From positions 79,094 to 143,093 of the IMG/VR virus record IMGVR_UViG_3300046791_000499: DNA of 64,000 bases. One strand, given 5' to 3'. Positions 15,690 through 23,653 of this stretch are shown one piece after another. Position 1 is the first letter of the stretch, and every line of letters begins with the position of its first letter. A program made the position numbers and the translations under genes. The notes under the pieces were generated by a model. It had not been told where the DNA came from and made no database searches. It was given only the letters and a program-made list of their open reading frames with translations. Source of the DNA: a virus.

Positions 15690-18600
15690 TCAGGCCGCTC
15701 CGTGGGGCTGGGTTGGGGGCGCGCCGACGGGCAACGCCGTGTACTGGTTGCGAACTTGCTGGGCCTTGGCCAGCGGGTCGTCGTCCTGCCGGGTGGCATC
15801 GGTCACGGCATTCGCGGCGCGCAGGCGCTCGACGGATGCAAGGGCTTCGGTGCCCTTGTGGTCACGCCGGTCGAGCATCTCGCGTGCATCGGCCAGTCGC
15901 TCTCGCACGGCGTAGGAACGGGCCTCGGGGGTCGGAGCCGCATCGATCCGCTTGATGATCGCCTCGGCCTTGTCGCCGTAGGCTTCTCGGATCGCCGCCA
16001 TCTCCCAATCCACGATCGAGAGCGGGAGAGGTTCGCCGGAGGCTGCATCCTTGCGGGGCTCGGGCGTGTACTCGTTGCCTCGGCAGCGAGCCACGAGAGC
16101 CATCGACTCGGCGATGTGGAGAGCTTGGGCGTTGACCATCCCGAGCGCGTCGGCATGCGAGACCATCTTGGACATCGCGTCGGAGCGCTCGGTCAGCGTG
16201 GTCTTGGCGGCGGCCAATGCCTGCTCGGTCTTGGCGAGGTCGTGCTCGGCCTTATCGGCGCGCTTGCCTGCGCGGTCGGTCCGACCCTCGAGCATGGCTA
16301 CGTACTCGGCGACGGCGAGCGGGACCTGGTACTCGGCCTCGCCGACCACCAACGTGGCGAGGTCGCCAGCAACAACGGGGACCTGGACCTCCTCGTTCGC
16401 AGCGACAACGGCTGGTGCGCCTGCATCCGTCGTCGGCATTGCCGGAGGCACAGGGGGAGCAGCCGCGGCCGGAGCCTTGGGCGCGTCGGGGAACGCCATG
16501 CCGAGCGCGTTGATCTGGTCGGGCGTGAGATCCTCCTCCGACTCCATGAACTTCGCCATGTCTTCGGGCTTGATGCCGATCGCGGTGGCGATGACGTCTT
16601 CGGTCAGGCCGAGCGCCATCGCGGCGGGGATGAGTTTCTTCTTGAGCATGACGACAGAGTCCTGTTGTTGGGTGGGAGGGGCAGGCCGCTTGGCGCTGGC
16701 AGAGTCGAACCGGGTCCAAGAAGGAGGGTCGAAGAACACCGGTTGCACTGGCGGTCTCGCCGAGAGCGCGAGAGCAATGAGTTCGTCGGCGCTGTGCACC
16801 CGGATGCCGGCCGCGTCGGCGCGACCGGTCAGCACCTTGGCCGTGATGGCTGCGCCGTGCGGTTCGCTGGCGAGGCTGTTCCAGGTGATGTTGTCGATCC
16901 ATTGATCGAAGGGCCGACCGTAGTCGTCGGTGCCTGGTCCGCGATGGACGCGGCAGCCGTAGGCGACGGAGACCTCGGGCGCCATCGGCTTCTGACCGTT
17001 GACCCCTTCGATCGCGTAACGCAGGGCGGCGTCCCATGCCTTGGCCCACCCGAAGGTGTGAAGTCCATCGTGGTACTCGTCGACCGTGAGCACGACCCCG
17101 CGCGCAGCTCCGAGAACCGTCGACGGGGTGAGCAGGTCGGAACTGTGCCGCAGTTCCCACGGCGAGCCGATGCCCGAGTCCATGGAGGCCCGGTCGAACA
17201 CGGACTTGCGCGGCCGGAACTCGCGAATGCCGTTGTAGACCTGGATGTTGTCGGCACGCGAGTACAGCACCGGGTAGGTGACCCAGCCGTAGGGATGGAT
17301 GATCGGCGTGCAGTCGGCCGCCATCTCGACGCGGTCGGCTCGGACGATGTCGAAGCTGTTGGTGCGGCTCTCGACGTGGATGGCCGGCGCGTTGCCGGTG
17401 GCCAGGATCCCCGCGAGAGCACCAGCCATCCCGAGCGCCGAAGCACCGGCAGCGGTTCCGCCGAACTTGATCGCAGCACCGGGGCGCACGTCGATGGTGA
17501 TGGCGCCCGCTGCATCCATGGAGATGCGGGTCTCAGCGCCGGGCTTGCCGATCAGCACGCTGCCGTCAGCGCCCACACCGAACAACGCCTGCTGCCCTGG
17601 CGCGGCATCCTTCGCTGCCTTGGCAGCTTCGATCTGGCGGAGTCGCTCTCGAGCCTCGGCCTCGGTGTCGTAGGGGCCGAGTTCTTTGTACCCGTCCGCT
17701 GAGAGCACGACCCACTTGCCGTTCCGTTCCTCGATCCGGTCGTAGTGCTCAGCACCGTCGAAGACGTACCGCTCGCCTGCGCGCCAGATCTCGATGGAAT
17801 CGACCGGCCAGGATCCAGTCGGGACGGTGCCGGTCCAGTCGGTTCCGGGCTCGATGTAGCCGAGGGTGGCGTGGGGCTTCCATGACTCGCCGAGTCGAGA
17901 GACGTCGAGGCCAGCGGAGGCGAGCGCTTGGGCGAGCGCGCCTTGGGCAGCCACGCAGACGGGGGCAACGTCGACAGCGCAGTGAGCCACGCGCATGTCG
18001 TTGTCGAAGTAGGAGAGCGGTCCGAGGTTGACCTGCGAGCCCAGCATGGTCGGTGCCACAGCCCGGACGGCCTCCATGGCTGCGGCCAGTTGTTCCTCGC
18101 TGGTGTGCTTGACGTAGACGCAGGTGACGTGGGGAGCACCGACCTCGGCGTCCTCGGGGAATTGCGCAGCGATGGCGGCTGGGATCGGCAGAACGACGCA
18201 GAGCGAGTCGGCCGCGAAGTCTTGGCGTGCCATCGGCAGCACTTCGACCCGCATGACATCGACGGGGCCGAATACTACGACCTCGCGCTCGGTGGCGATC
18301 GCATTGCGCAGCGGCTCGTTCCAGATCGGGTGGACCTGGTCAGCGATGGCCGAGATCTTGGCGATGGCGTCAGCATCGAGCAGGAGCGCGTCCGGGGACA
18401 CGCTGCCGTGCATGATTGCACCGACCTTGGCGTTGTTGATGTCGCCGGTCGGGATGTAGTCCCCGCTCGAGAACTTGGTCGCCTGCTCGAGCGACGTGGT
18501 CCAGGACTTGTCGCGAGTCGCGTCTGACTCGCCAACGAGCTTCCCGGCGATGCTCGGCGAGATGTTCGACAGGCCGCGGTAGATGCGGTCGGTCTCGGGC

Positions 18601-19082
18601 GCGCGCAGGTATGGGTACTTATCGCGCAGCCCGAGCAGCACTTGGATGCGCGGCTGCGAGAGCTTTTGCCCGTGCGAGTAGTGCTCGACCAGCCACCCGT
18701 GGATCGTCGCTTCATCTGGCTCGCCGTCCTGCCGAGCGTTGAAGTCGTCGAGCAGCCCCTTGGCTGCCTTGGTCGCTCGCTCGCGAACATCGGCCGGCAC
18801 GTCGAGCGGGGTGCCCTGACCAAGCCGGCTCAGCGCTGCACGCAGGGCAGCCGCGTTGATGACCATCTCGCCGTCGACGATGTCGCCAACCGGCATGTGG
18901 AGATCGCCCTTGAGCTTGGTCGACGGGTCCGCGATCAGGTAGGCGGCGGAGACCTTGTCGAAGTCGAGTTCGCCTGCAGCGTTGGATGCCCACGCGAACA
19001 GGCGCTTTTCGGCCGCGCCGCTGTCCCAAGGCTGGTCGATGATCTGGGCCTTGGTGTTGAGCGTGATGCGGAAGTCAGCCAC
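15690..19082 (-). CDS. Prohead polyprotein: capsid N-domain, ADP-ribosyltransferase-like domain, 2H phosphoesterase-like domain, DUF2213-type protease and scaffold
   Basis: 1130 aa from GTG 19082, chosen because a strong GGAGGT lies 5 bp upstream and the start overlaps a small upstream gene. Residues 5-120: domain common before phage prohead proteases (AAEKRLFAWA). Residues 165-285: R-S-E ART pattern, with R169 in YRG, S193-S197 in SWTTS and E265-R-E267 before a V-V-V strand. Residues 290-440: 2H pattern with H318-V-T and H404-A-T, 86 residues apart. Residues 450-490: a KWVVLSADG unit. Residues 500-540: a spike-like beta segment. Residues 565-765: DUF2213-like protease, candidate catalytic H646 and S705 (EVSVAYG). 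Residues 812-1130: acidic, helical scaffold; M812 (base 16649) could be an internal start, as for lambda Nu3. It lies directly upstream of the cement-like and capsid genes. Enzyme activities are inferred from motifs. Confidence 0.82.
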   Translation of the reverse strand: MADFRITLNTKAQIIDQPWDSGAAEKRLFAWASNAAGELDFDKVSAAYLIADPSTKLKGDLHMPVGDIVDGEMVINAAALRAALSRLGQGTPLDVPADVRERATKAAKGLLDDFNARQDGEPDEATIHGWLVEHYSHGQKLSQPRIQVLLGLRDKYPYLRAPETDRIYRGLSNISPSIAGKLVGESDATRDKSWTTSLEQATKFSSGDYIPTGDINNAKVGAIMHGSVSPDALLLDADAIAKISAIADQVHPIWNEPLRNAIATEREVVVFGPVDVMRVEVLPMARQDFAADSLCVVLPIPAAIAAQFPEDAEVGAPHVTCVYVKHTSEEQLAAAMEAVRAVAPTMLGSQVNLGPLSYFDNDMRVAHCAVDVAPVCVAAQGALAQALASAGLDVSRLGESWKPHATLGYIEPGTDWTGTVPTGSWPVDSIEIWRAGERYVFDGAEHYDRIEERNGKWVVLSADGYKELGPYDTEAEARERLRQIEAAKAAKDAAPGQQALFGVGADGSVLIGKPGAETRISMDAAGAITIDVRPGAAIKFGGTAAGASALGMAGALAGILATGNAPAIHVESRTNSFDIVRADRVEMAADCTPIIHPYGWVTYPVLYSRADNIQVYNGIREFRPRKSVFDRASMDSGIGSPWELRHSSDLLTPSTVLGAARGVVLTVDEYHDGLHTFGWAKAWDAALRYAIEGVNGQKPMAPEVSVAYGCRVHRGPGTDDYGRPFDQWIDNITWNSLASEPHGAAITAKVLTGRADAAGIRVHSADELIALALSARPPVQPVFFDPPSWTRFDSASAKRPAPPTQQQDSVVMLKKKLIPAAMALGLTEDVIATAIGIKPEDMAKFMESEEDLTPDQINALGMAFPDAPKAPAAAAPPVPPAMPTTDAGAPAVVAANEEVQVPVVAGDLATLVVGEAEYQVPLAVAEYVAMLEGRTDRAGKRADKAEHDLAKTEQALAAAKTTLTERSDAMSKMVSHADALGMVNAQALHIAESMALVARCRGNEYTPEPRKDAASGEPLPLSIVDWEMAAIREAYGDKAEAIIKRIDAAPTPEARSYAVRERLADAREMLDRRDHKGTEALASVERLRAANAVTDATRQDDDPLAKAQQVRNQYTALPVGAPPTQPHGAA
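16649..16649 (-). promoter_or_regulatory. Possible internal start for a separate scaffold protein
   Basis: An ATG reading M-L-K-K-K-L-I-P begins exactly at the scaffold-like region of the polyprotein, with an AGGA nine bases upstream. Lambda gpC/Nu3 and related phages make scaffold this way. If used, it gives a 319-aa scaffold ending at 15690. Confidence 0.35.
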
Positions 19083-19242
19083 GGCGGACCTCCGTCGCGG
19101 TGTTGCACTTCGGGCATGCGTCGGCAGGGAAGTCGGGGTGCAGTTCGCAGCGGAGTGCGGGCGCAACAACACCGACGCGACCGCCACTATCTCGGCGCGT
19201 CTGCCATTCGCCTGCGTTTTGCTGGGGACCCGAATCGACCAC
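19075..19242 (-). CDS. Small zinc-knuckle protein upstream of the prohead polyprotein
   Basis: A 55-aa open frame from GTG 19242 (a stop codon immediately precedes it) to TGA 19077-19075. It reads V-V-D-S-G-P at the start and ends with 'RCELHPDFPADACPKCNT'-type zinc-ligand spacing: C32, H35, C43 and C46. The last codons overlap the GTG start of the polyprotein by 8 bp, so the two are probably coupled. Codon use is strongly G/C-ending. The function is unknown; small zinc ribbons next to head genes are often nucleic-acid or assembly factors. It heads the virion operon. Confidence 0.55.
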   Translation of the reverse strand: MVDSGPQQNAGEWQTRRDSGGRVGVVAPALRCELHPDFPADACPKCNTATEVRRG

Positions 19243-19243
19243 T

Positions 19244-19258
19244 TAGGCAGGCAGCCTA
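19244..19258. repeat. Dyad TAGGC-aggca-GCCTA upstream of the virion operon
   Basis: A perfect 5-bp inverted repeat with a 5-bp spacer lies 1 bp upstream of the GTG at 19242, within the only non-coding DNA (19243-19328) before the leftward virion genes. On the plus strand a TACATT-like box follows at 19264-19269. It could be an operator for late genes. No convincing -35/-10 pair for the minus strand was found. Confidence 0.3.
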
Positions 19259-19328
19259 GGGGCTACATTTACAGGACGGCAAACATGGCCCGTTGCGCGC
19301 CGCGGTACGGCCGAGATAGAATCCGCGA

Positions 19329-19664
19329 GTGACGGCCGGGACTCGACGGATGCTCGCAAACATCGTGGCCGACGATGACCTGCGAGGCAGTTCGAGCGGA
19401 CGCCCGATTCTCTACGGTTTCGGATACCGGTATCTGCTCCGAATTGGTCGGGTTGCCGGGCGGAAGACGTTGAGGCGGACCATCCTCCGCGGAGTGCCAC
19501 TTCACGACCCGATCATCGCGATCGCATGGGGGCTGGCCCGTCGAGGCAAGCGGGATCTCGCTGCTGCTGTGCTTCGGGAATTCGGCTACTCGAGCGAGTA
19601 CCGGGTCTGCCGTCGGTCGATCTTCCAGGTCGCAATCGCTCGGGCGAAGCCGGTCACGCCCTGA
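19329..19664 (+). CDS. Hypothetical basic protein, isolated plus-strand gene
   Basis: 111 aa, Arg-rich (pI clearly high), with hydrophobic helices 'PILYGFGYRYLLRIGR' and 'HDPIIAIAWGLARRGK' and a Cys at the C-terminal third. It is the only plus-strand gene between 1 and 32 kb. The start is GTG 19329, overlapping the end of a 15-codon ORF (19285-19332) as GTGA; ATG 19350 is an alternative. Third-position G/C is about 70 percent, lower than its neighbours, so I hold it with moderate doubt. It resembles no family I know; a DNA-binding role is a guess. Confidence 0.4.
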   Translation: MTAGTRRMLANIVADDDLRGSSSGRPILYGFGYRYLLRIGRVAGRKTLRRTILRGVPLHDPIIAIAWGLARRGKRDLAAAVLREFGYSSEYRVCRRSIFQVAIARAKPVTP

Positions 19665-19685
19665 CCGGCGGGGCGGCCTACCTGG

Positions 19686-21068
19686 TCATGGGTTCCGGCT
19701 CCGGGTGTGTTCGAGCGCAAACGCCTGGATGTTGGCCACGATGCGCTGGCGAAAGTCGCCGTCGCGCTCGTCTGGGTTTCGCGTCAGCCCGCGAACCTGC
19801 CCGATGCCGTCGAGCGCCTGGCCCGTGGCGCGAGGCACCACGATCACCTGGGTTCGACGTGTTCGGAATAGCCGAGCCTCGGCATGCTCGATCTCGCCGC
19901 GACGCCAGCGTGGAAGTTGCAGCCATTCGCGCCTCTCGTGCTCGCGATGAGGCCGTGCCGAGATGCGCTCATCCAGGCTCGGGCGGTCGGCCGCTGGCAT
20001 CGTGACCAGGAACTCGGGTCCGCAGTACAGGCTATCGGCGTACTCGCGGTGCTTGCCTCGGTCGACCACCCGGGTCGCAGGGCCTCCGAAGCGGGCATGC
20101 TCGCCGGGGATTGGGATCGTGTCGACCAGGTCGGAGAGATCCCGATCTTCGTCGTACAGCCTCCGGGTCCACTCGCTGCGGCTGCGATCGTCTCGGGCAC
20201 TCGGCGTTCGTTGCGAGTCGGCCACAACAACCGCCACGGCCGTCGACCATGTGATCTTCGGCAGCACTCCGGTGAGATTGTGCCCCGTACCTCGGCACGT
20301 CGGGCACCGACCGCGGATCGATTCACCCACGGCAGCCTCGCGCGGCTGGCCGTCCTCACCGATGATCGTCAGCCCAGGAACCGCAACCACCGAGATGCGG
20401 GTGTGCGGTGTGATCGCCAGGCCCGGTCCCGTCTCGCCGATCCCATCGCATCCGAGGCAGTCGCTGGGCTGGCCCTCGAGCGCCTCGAGCAGCAGTCGGC
20501 CGAGATGGGCGATGGCCTTGCCATTGGCGACGCCGGGCGGGATGCCGTGCTTGCGGGTGAATCCGCGACCCTTGCAGGCGGTGCAACGCCGACTCCAGAC
20601 CTCGGTCGGCTCCTCACCATCATCCGTCGGAAAAGTGCCGCCGGTTTGCTCCCAGCCTTCGAGGGCGAACGTAGCGTGGGCAATGGCACGAGTGACCCCG
20701 TGCTGCTTCTCTTCGTACCCATTCCCCTTGCACTCCTTGCATCGCTCCCACCCGTACTCGCTAGCGAGCGGACCTGGCCAACCACCTGCCTGTGGGAAGC
20801 GAAGGGGATGCGGAGTCTCGAACGCGGCCCCGTCTTCGATGTACGACTGCGCCGCATCGAGGCATCCGCTCCGAGTCAGGTGCACCGTCGTGGCGACCAC
20901 GGATCCGTACGTCGCGCCGATCTTCCACTTGGTCTGCCATCGCCTGCCAGCATCTCCGATCGTGACGTGCTCGAGCGTGATCGTAGCGCATGCCTCCGCG
21001 ATCAGCCGAGCGACCTGCATCCGGTTGCGGCGCAGCCTCATGGTCTTGGATTGCTTCGCCTGTCCCAC
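19686..21068 (-). CDS. DnaJ-like zinc-finger protein with four CxxCxGxG motifs
   Basis: 460 aa from GTG 21068 (overlaps the previous stop as TAGTG). It contains four DnaJ-type zinc knuckles, at about residues 110 (CKECKGNG), 162 (CTACKGRG), 204 (CLGCDGIG) and 255 (CPTCRGTG), but spaced about 45-52 residues apart rather than 16-17 as in DnaJ, and with no J domain. In DnaJ such knuckles bind unfolded clients; here they could bind nucleic acid or protein. The C-terminal 200 residues are Arg/Asp-rich. Related CxxC proteins occur at 34732-37409. It ends the leftward accessory run. Confidence 0.7.
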   Translation of the reverse strand: MGQAKQSKTMRLRRNRMQVARLIAEACATITLEHVTIGDAGRRWQTKWKIGATYGSVVATTVHLTRSGCLDAAQSYIEDGAAFETPHPLRFPQAGGWPGPLASEYGWERCKECKGNGYEEKQHGVTRAIAHATFALEGWEQTGGTFPTDDGEEPTEVWSRRCTACKGRGFTRKHGIPPGVANGKAIAHLGRLLLEALEGQPSDCLGCDGIGETGPGLAITPHTRISVVAVPGLTIIGEDGQPREAAVGESIRGRCPTCRGTGHNLTGVLPKITWSTAVAVVVADSQRTPSARDDRSRSEWTRRLYDEDRDLSDLVDTIPIPGEHARFGGPATRVVDRGKHREYADSLYCGPEFLVTMPAADRPSLDERISARPHREHERREWLQLPRWRRGEIEHAEARLFRTRRTQVIVVPRATGQALDGIGQVRGLTRNPDERDGDFRQRIVANIQAFALEHTRSRNP

Positions 21069-21286
21069 TACAACCAGCACTCCACGATCACGGGATCGTC
21101 AGTGGTGGAACGCGAAACACAGATGTGGCCGCTCGGGACTGCCAGTCGGGCCGCCTGGAGATCATCGACCACGGCGAGCGGTACTTGGTCGGGCTTCTCG
21201 CCAACCCAGCGCCTCACCACGAACTTGTCGGGGTAGTCCTTGGGGTTGTCGTAGATCGCGTAGAATTCACCAACCGTCACCGTCAT
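21068..21286 (-). CDS. Conserved hypothetical small phage protein
   Basis: 72 aa, starting M-T-V-T-V-G-E-F-Y-A-I-Y-D, followed by 'DYPDKFVVRRW' and ending in a hydrophobic strand 'PVIVECWL'. It is short, alpha/beta, with no catalytic motif visible. The ATG at 21286 overlaps the end of the previous gene by 4 bp; the long open frame further upstream is a shadow. Proteins that open this way turn up as hypothetical genes in other phages. The role is unknown. Confidence 0.65.
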   Translation of the reverse strand: MTVTVGEFYAIYDNPKDYPDKFVVRRWVGEKPDQVPLAVVDDLQAARLAVPSGHICVSRSTTDDPVIVECWL

Positions 21287-22044
21287 GGGCTTGTGCTCTC
21301 CTCGGCCTTGGCCGGCGTAATCATGTCGAGCGTCGGGCTGACCTCGTGGAAGCCGTGGAACGAGACGATGTCGAGCACCACGTACTCGGACGACCGCTCG
21401 CCCAAGCGGTTCCACGTCGCACACCGCTCATCCCATTCGAGATCGCTGATCTGGTCGGGTTTGTCCGTATTGTTCCAATAGCCGTACTCCTCGAGCCCGG
21501 TGTACTCACGGAGGAAGTCGAGCACGCCGCCCATGAGGCTGGCGCCGTCGCAGTAGGGGATCAGGTAGTACCGGCCACCGAGTTCGCGGATGGCGACCGA
21601 GACGCCGAGGTTCCACTTGCTGCGCTGGAAACTGCTCAACTGCGCGCCGTACTTCTGCGTGACCCAGGGGTCGACATCGAGCACGTCCAGCGGGCGAGCA
21701 TCGTAGCCATCGCCGTGGAGGTCAGCGAGGATCTGCGCGTTGACGACCGACACCCGCGAGACCGGCTTGACCCCGATGCGCTTCTCAGCGGACCGCATGT
21801 ACATGCTCACCGATACGACCCGATCGCTCGTGTCCTTGGTCTCCTCACGCCAGACCTCGAAGTCAGCATTTGCTCGCATGAACCATGTGGACAGCGCCTC
21901 TGCTCGCCCTTCGATGATGTCGCGGTAGACCTCGGCTAGCCGAGCACGAGCAGCGGTTTGGCCCTCGCGCTTGATCGTGAACAGGATCGGCCAGAGCGGG
22001 AAGCCCTCGCGGACGCGGTACGCCTCGTAGATTTTGGTGCTCAT
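21283..22044 (-). CDS. Hypothetical 253-aa phage protein
   Basis: The protein begins M-S-T-K-I-Y-E-A-Y-R-V and has a helical N-terminal half with 'WPILFTIKREGQTAARARLAEVYRD'-type amphipathic helices, followed by beta strands ('SVAIRELGGRYYLIPYCDG', about 150-168) and a C-terminal acidic segment. This two-part architecture recurs in uncharacterised phage proteins. ATG 22044 overlaps the preceding stop (ATGA). There is no membrane segment and no known motif. Confidence 0.7.
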   Translation of the reverse strand: MSTKIYEAYRVREGFPLWPILFTIKREGQTAARARLAEVYRDIIEGRAEALSTWFMRANADFEVWREETKDTSDRVVSVSMYMRSAEKRIGVKPVSRVSVVNAQILADLHGDGYDARPLDVLDVDPWVTQKYGAQLSSFQRSKWNLGVSVAIRELGGRYYLIPYCDGASLMGGVLDFLREYTGLEEYGYWNNTDKPDQISDLEWDERCATWNRLGERSSEYVVLDIVSFHGFHEVSPTLDMITPAKAEESTSP

Positions 22045-22316
22045 CGTGTCTTTCGTTTCTTGCGAACGCTGCCGTAGGTCATGCGGAACCCATCGTCGGT
22101 CAGGTTGAAGGCCCGCGGATTTCCGGGCTCGACCACGGCCAACCCCATGCCGACCAGTTCGGTCCACTCGGTGAAGTCGTCCGAGTCCGTCTCTGCGCAG
22201 TAGTAGTTGCGGTGGCCTCGGAGCATGCCGCCGGTGGCGTAGCGCATCATGTCGAGATGTCGTTGCGTGACCTTCGGCGTGTACCGGATCGGATCAGGTG
22301 GGGCGTGGTTGGTCAC
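22041..22316 (-). CDS. Small hypothetical protein, winged-helix-like C-terminus
   Basis: 91 aa. 'VTQRHLDMMRYATGG' is followed by 'SDDFTEWTELVGMGLAVVE' and 'FNLTDDGFRMTYG', a helix-helix-wing pattern typical of small winged-helix proteins in which a 'LT.dG' strand closes the wing. Possible DNA or RNA binding is inference. The C-terminus is basic (RKKRKTR). It is coupled to the next gene by ATGA. Confidence 0.6.
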   Translation of the reverse strand: MTNHAPPDPIRYTPKVTQRHLDMMRYATGGMLRGHRNYYCAETDSDDFTEWTELVGMGLAVVEPGNPRAFNLTDDGFRMTYGSVRKKRKTR

Positions 22317-22331
22317 GATGCATCCGACCGC

Positions 22332-22655
22332 TCAGGAAGTTGGCGGATTCCTGGCGGCCACATGAGCATCCAGGTCACGAATGCGGCGTCGGATCTCGTC
22401 GCGCCCATCGTATGCGTGGACCGTCTCCCGCCCATTGGCGATGGACCACGAGATGTTGTCAGTGGCTTGCTGCTCGAGCGCGACAAGCCGCTCGCGCTCG
22501 CGGATCTCGACCGGTACAACCACCGCCAGCCGAGTTGCTCGGCGCTCGGCGATCCTCCGCGCACGCTGCCGAGCCCGACGCCACCGGCGAAGGTCTGGGT
22601 CGACGAGCAGCCAGACGAGTAGGCCCGCGGCGAGGATGACCAACTGCTCGAGCAT
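22332..22655 (-). CDS. Small membrane protein with coiled coil
   Basis: 107 aa from ATG 22655, preceded by GGGAG at 8 bp. Residues 1-20 ('LEQLVILAAGLLVWLLV') form one membrane segment; residues 22-100 are Arg/Glu-rich coiled coil on the cytoplasmic side. The topology recalls spanin or holin accessory proteins, but no lysis motif is present. The start overlaps the stop of a 30-codon gene as TGATG. Confidence 0.6.
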   Translation of the reverse strand: MLEQLVILAAGLLVWLLVDPDLRRWRRARQRARRIAERRATRLAVVVPVEIRERERLVALEQQATDNISWSIANGRETVHAYDGRDEIRRRIRDLDAHVAARNPPTS

Positions 22656-22747
22656 CAATACGGCTCCCACCAGAGATGGCCCCACAGCCACGCGATGTCA
22701 CTGCTGACGTGCACGGGCTCTCGCTGGAGTAGCTGGTACGGCGTCAT
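22655..22747 (-). CDS. Very small coupled ORF (30 aa)
   Basis: A 30-aa frame, M-T-P-Y-Q-L-L-Q to W-W-E-P-Y, fully nested in the operon: its ATG overlaps the previous stop as ATGA and its stop overlaps the next start as TGATG. Such double coupling is unlikely by chance. It is Trp-rich (four Trp in the last 12 residues). Function unknown. Confidence 0.5.
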   Translation of the reverse strand: MTPYQLLQREPVHVSSDIAWLWGHLWWEPY

Positions 22748-22992
22748 GCTCGTGCTCGTCGGCTCGCGTGCGCGATGATCCCATCGTAGGTCTCGCGCAT
22801 CTCGTCTTCGGTGTAGTTGCGAGAGTCCCACTCGTTGGTGCCACCCTCGCGGGCGTACCTCTCGTGTGAAGCCCGGAACATGTCGCGCCACTTCTCGAAC
22901 CCGAGCCCGCGCAATTCCTTCACACAGTCTGGTCCGTCGTCGATCTCGCGCAGGTACCTGGCGATGGCCTCGTGAACGGTCAGCCTGCTCAT
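22744..22992 (-). CDS. Hypothetical 82-aa protein
   Basis: It starts M-S-R-L-T-V-H-E-A-I-A-R-Y and continues as a compact, mostly helical acidic protein with 'GLGFEKWRDMFRASHERYA' and a 'EDEMRETYDGII' helix. There is no recognised domain. The ATG at 22992 overlaps the preceding stop by 4 bp. It is one of the string of small coupled genes from 31.9 to 19.7 kb that are probably early or accessory. Confidence 0.6.
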   Translation of the reverse strand: MSRLTVHEAIARYLREIDDGPDCVKELRGLGFEKWRDMFRASHERYAREGGTNEWDSRNYTEDEMRETYDGIIAHASRRARA

Positions 22993-23255
22993 GGTTCGAT
23001 CTCCCGTGCTCGGCAGCCATGCCACTTCCCACCCGGCTGCTCCAAGAACAGGCTCTCGCCCGACTTGGCTGCGACGGTCCACTCCTCGCCCTTGCATCGC
23101 ACGACCTCACCGACCTCATAGGTCCGAGCAGCGCGGTTGTCGATCCACTGCTGGACCTTCCGGGCTTGCGGTGGGATCCGCCAGAGGCACAGCATCCAGC
23201 CGAGTGCGTAGTCGGTAACCTTCGCCGCGGTGGTGAGCACACGCCTGCCGATCAT
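22989..23255 (-). CDS. Hypothetical 88-aa protein with N-terminal hydrophobic helix
   Basis: An N-terminal segment 'VTDYALGWMLCLWRIPPQA' could be a membrane anchor; the C-terminal half is a small beta barrel-like domain ('YEVGEVVRCKGEEWTVAAK', 'LFLEQPGGKWHGC') that reads like an SH3-type fold. The ATG at 23255 gives an ATGA overlap with the upstream gene. Role unknown. Confidence 0.58.
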   Translation of the reverse strand: MIGRRVLTTAAKVTDYALGWMLCLWRIPPQARKVQQWIDNRAARTYEVGEVVRCKGEEWTVAAKSGESLFLEQPGGKWHGCRAREIEP

Positions 23256-23653
23256 GACCCGACCTCCATTGCCGCCATGGCCTCGAGCACGTCGAGTTCG
23301 CTGGGTGCGTAGCCTCGGACATGTGCGACGCGGATCATAGCGATGATCACCCGCATCATTCCGCGGCCGTTGTCGTCTTGGGCGTCTTGCTCGGCCCACT
23401 CCGGGGTCTCGGTCTCGTGGCTGGGGACCCCGCCGACGGACCTTGCCCACGCTTGCACGTGCGCCCACGTCACGCCGGCCTGGCTTACGTCTGCAGGTTC
23501 GACCTTGACGCGACGACGGTGCCACTCGCGATCGGCGAGCAGGGCTGCGATGGCGTCAGCGGCAAGGCTTCCCCACGGTGGAGGCAGGTCGCCGCGCACG
23601 TAGATGCGCAATTGATCCACGTCGTGAAGCGTCATCTTCTCGGGCTCGATCAT
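23252..23653 (-). CDS. Hypothetical 133-aa protein (paralogue of the next gene)
   Basis: An acidic, helical protein with 'ADAIAALLADREWHRRRVKVEPADV' in the middle and a C-terminal 'LDVLEAMAAMEV' helix. The neighbour at 23650-24102 carries the same pattern ('RARVKVEPDDA' and 'LDVLDAMAGAEI'), so the two arose by tandem duplication. Starts at ATG 23653, overlapping the previous stop. No function can be assigned. Confidence 0.62.
   Translation of the reverse strand: MIEPEKMTLHDVDQLRIYVRGDLPPPWGSLAADAIAALLADREWHRRRVKVEPADVSQAGVTWAHVQAWARSVGGVPSHETETPEWAEQDAQDDNGRGMMRVIIAMIRVAHVRGYAPSELDVLEAMAAMEVGS

Noticed and set aside
14376-17702. Long plus-strand frames (435 aa at 14376-15683 and 666 aa at 15702-17702)
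   Set aside because: They lie opposite the cement and polyprotein genes, are rich in Arg/Gly/Asp and show no domain; high G+C keeps antisense frames open.
19285-19332. 15-codon plus-strand ORF overlapping GTG 19329
   Set aside because: No conservation signal can be judged; possible leader peptide but unsupported.
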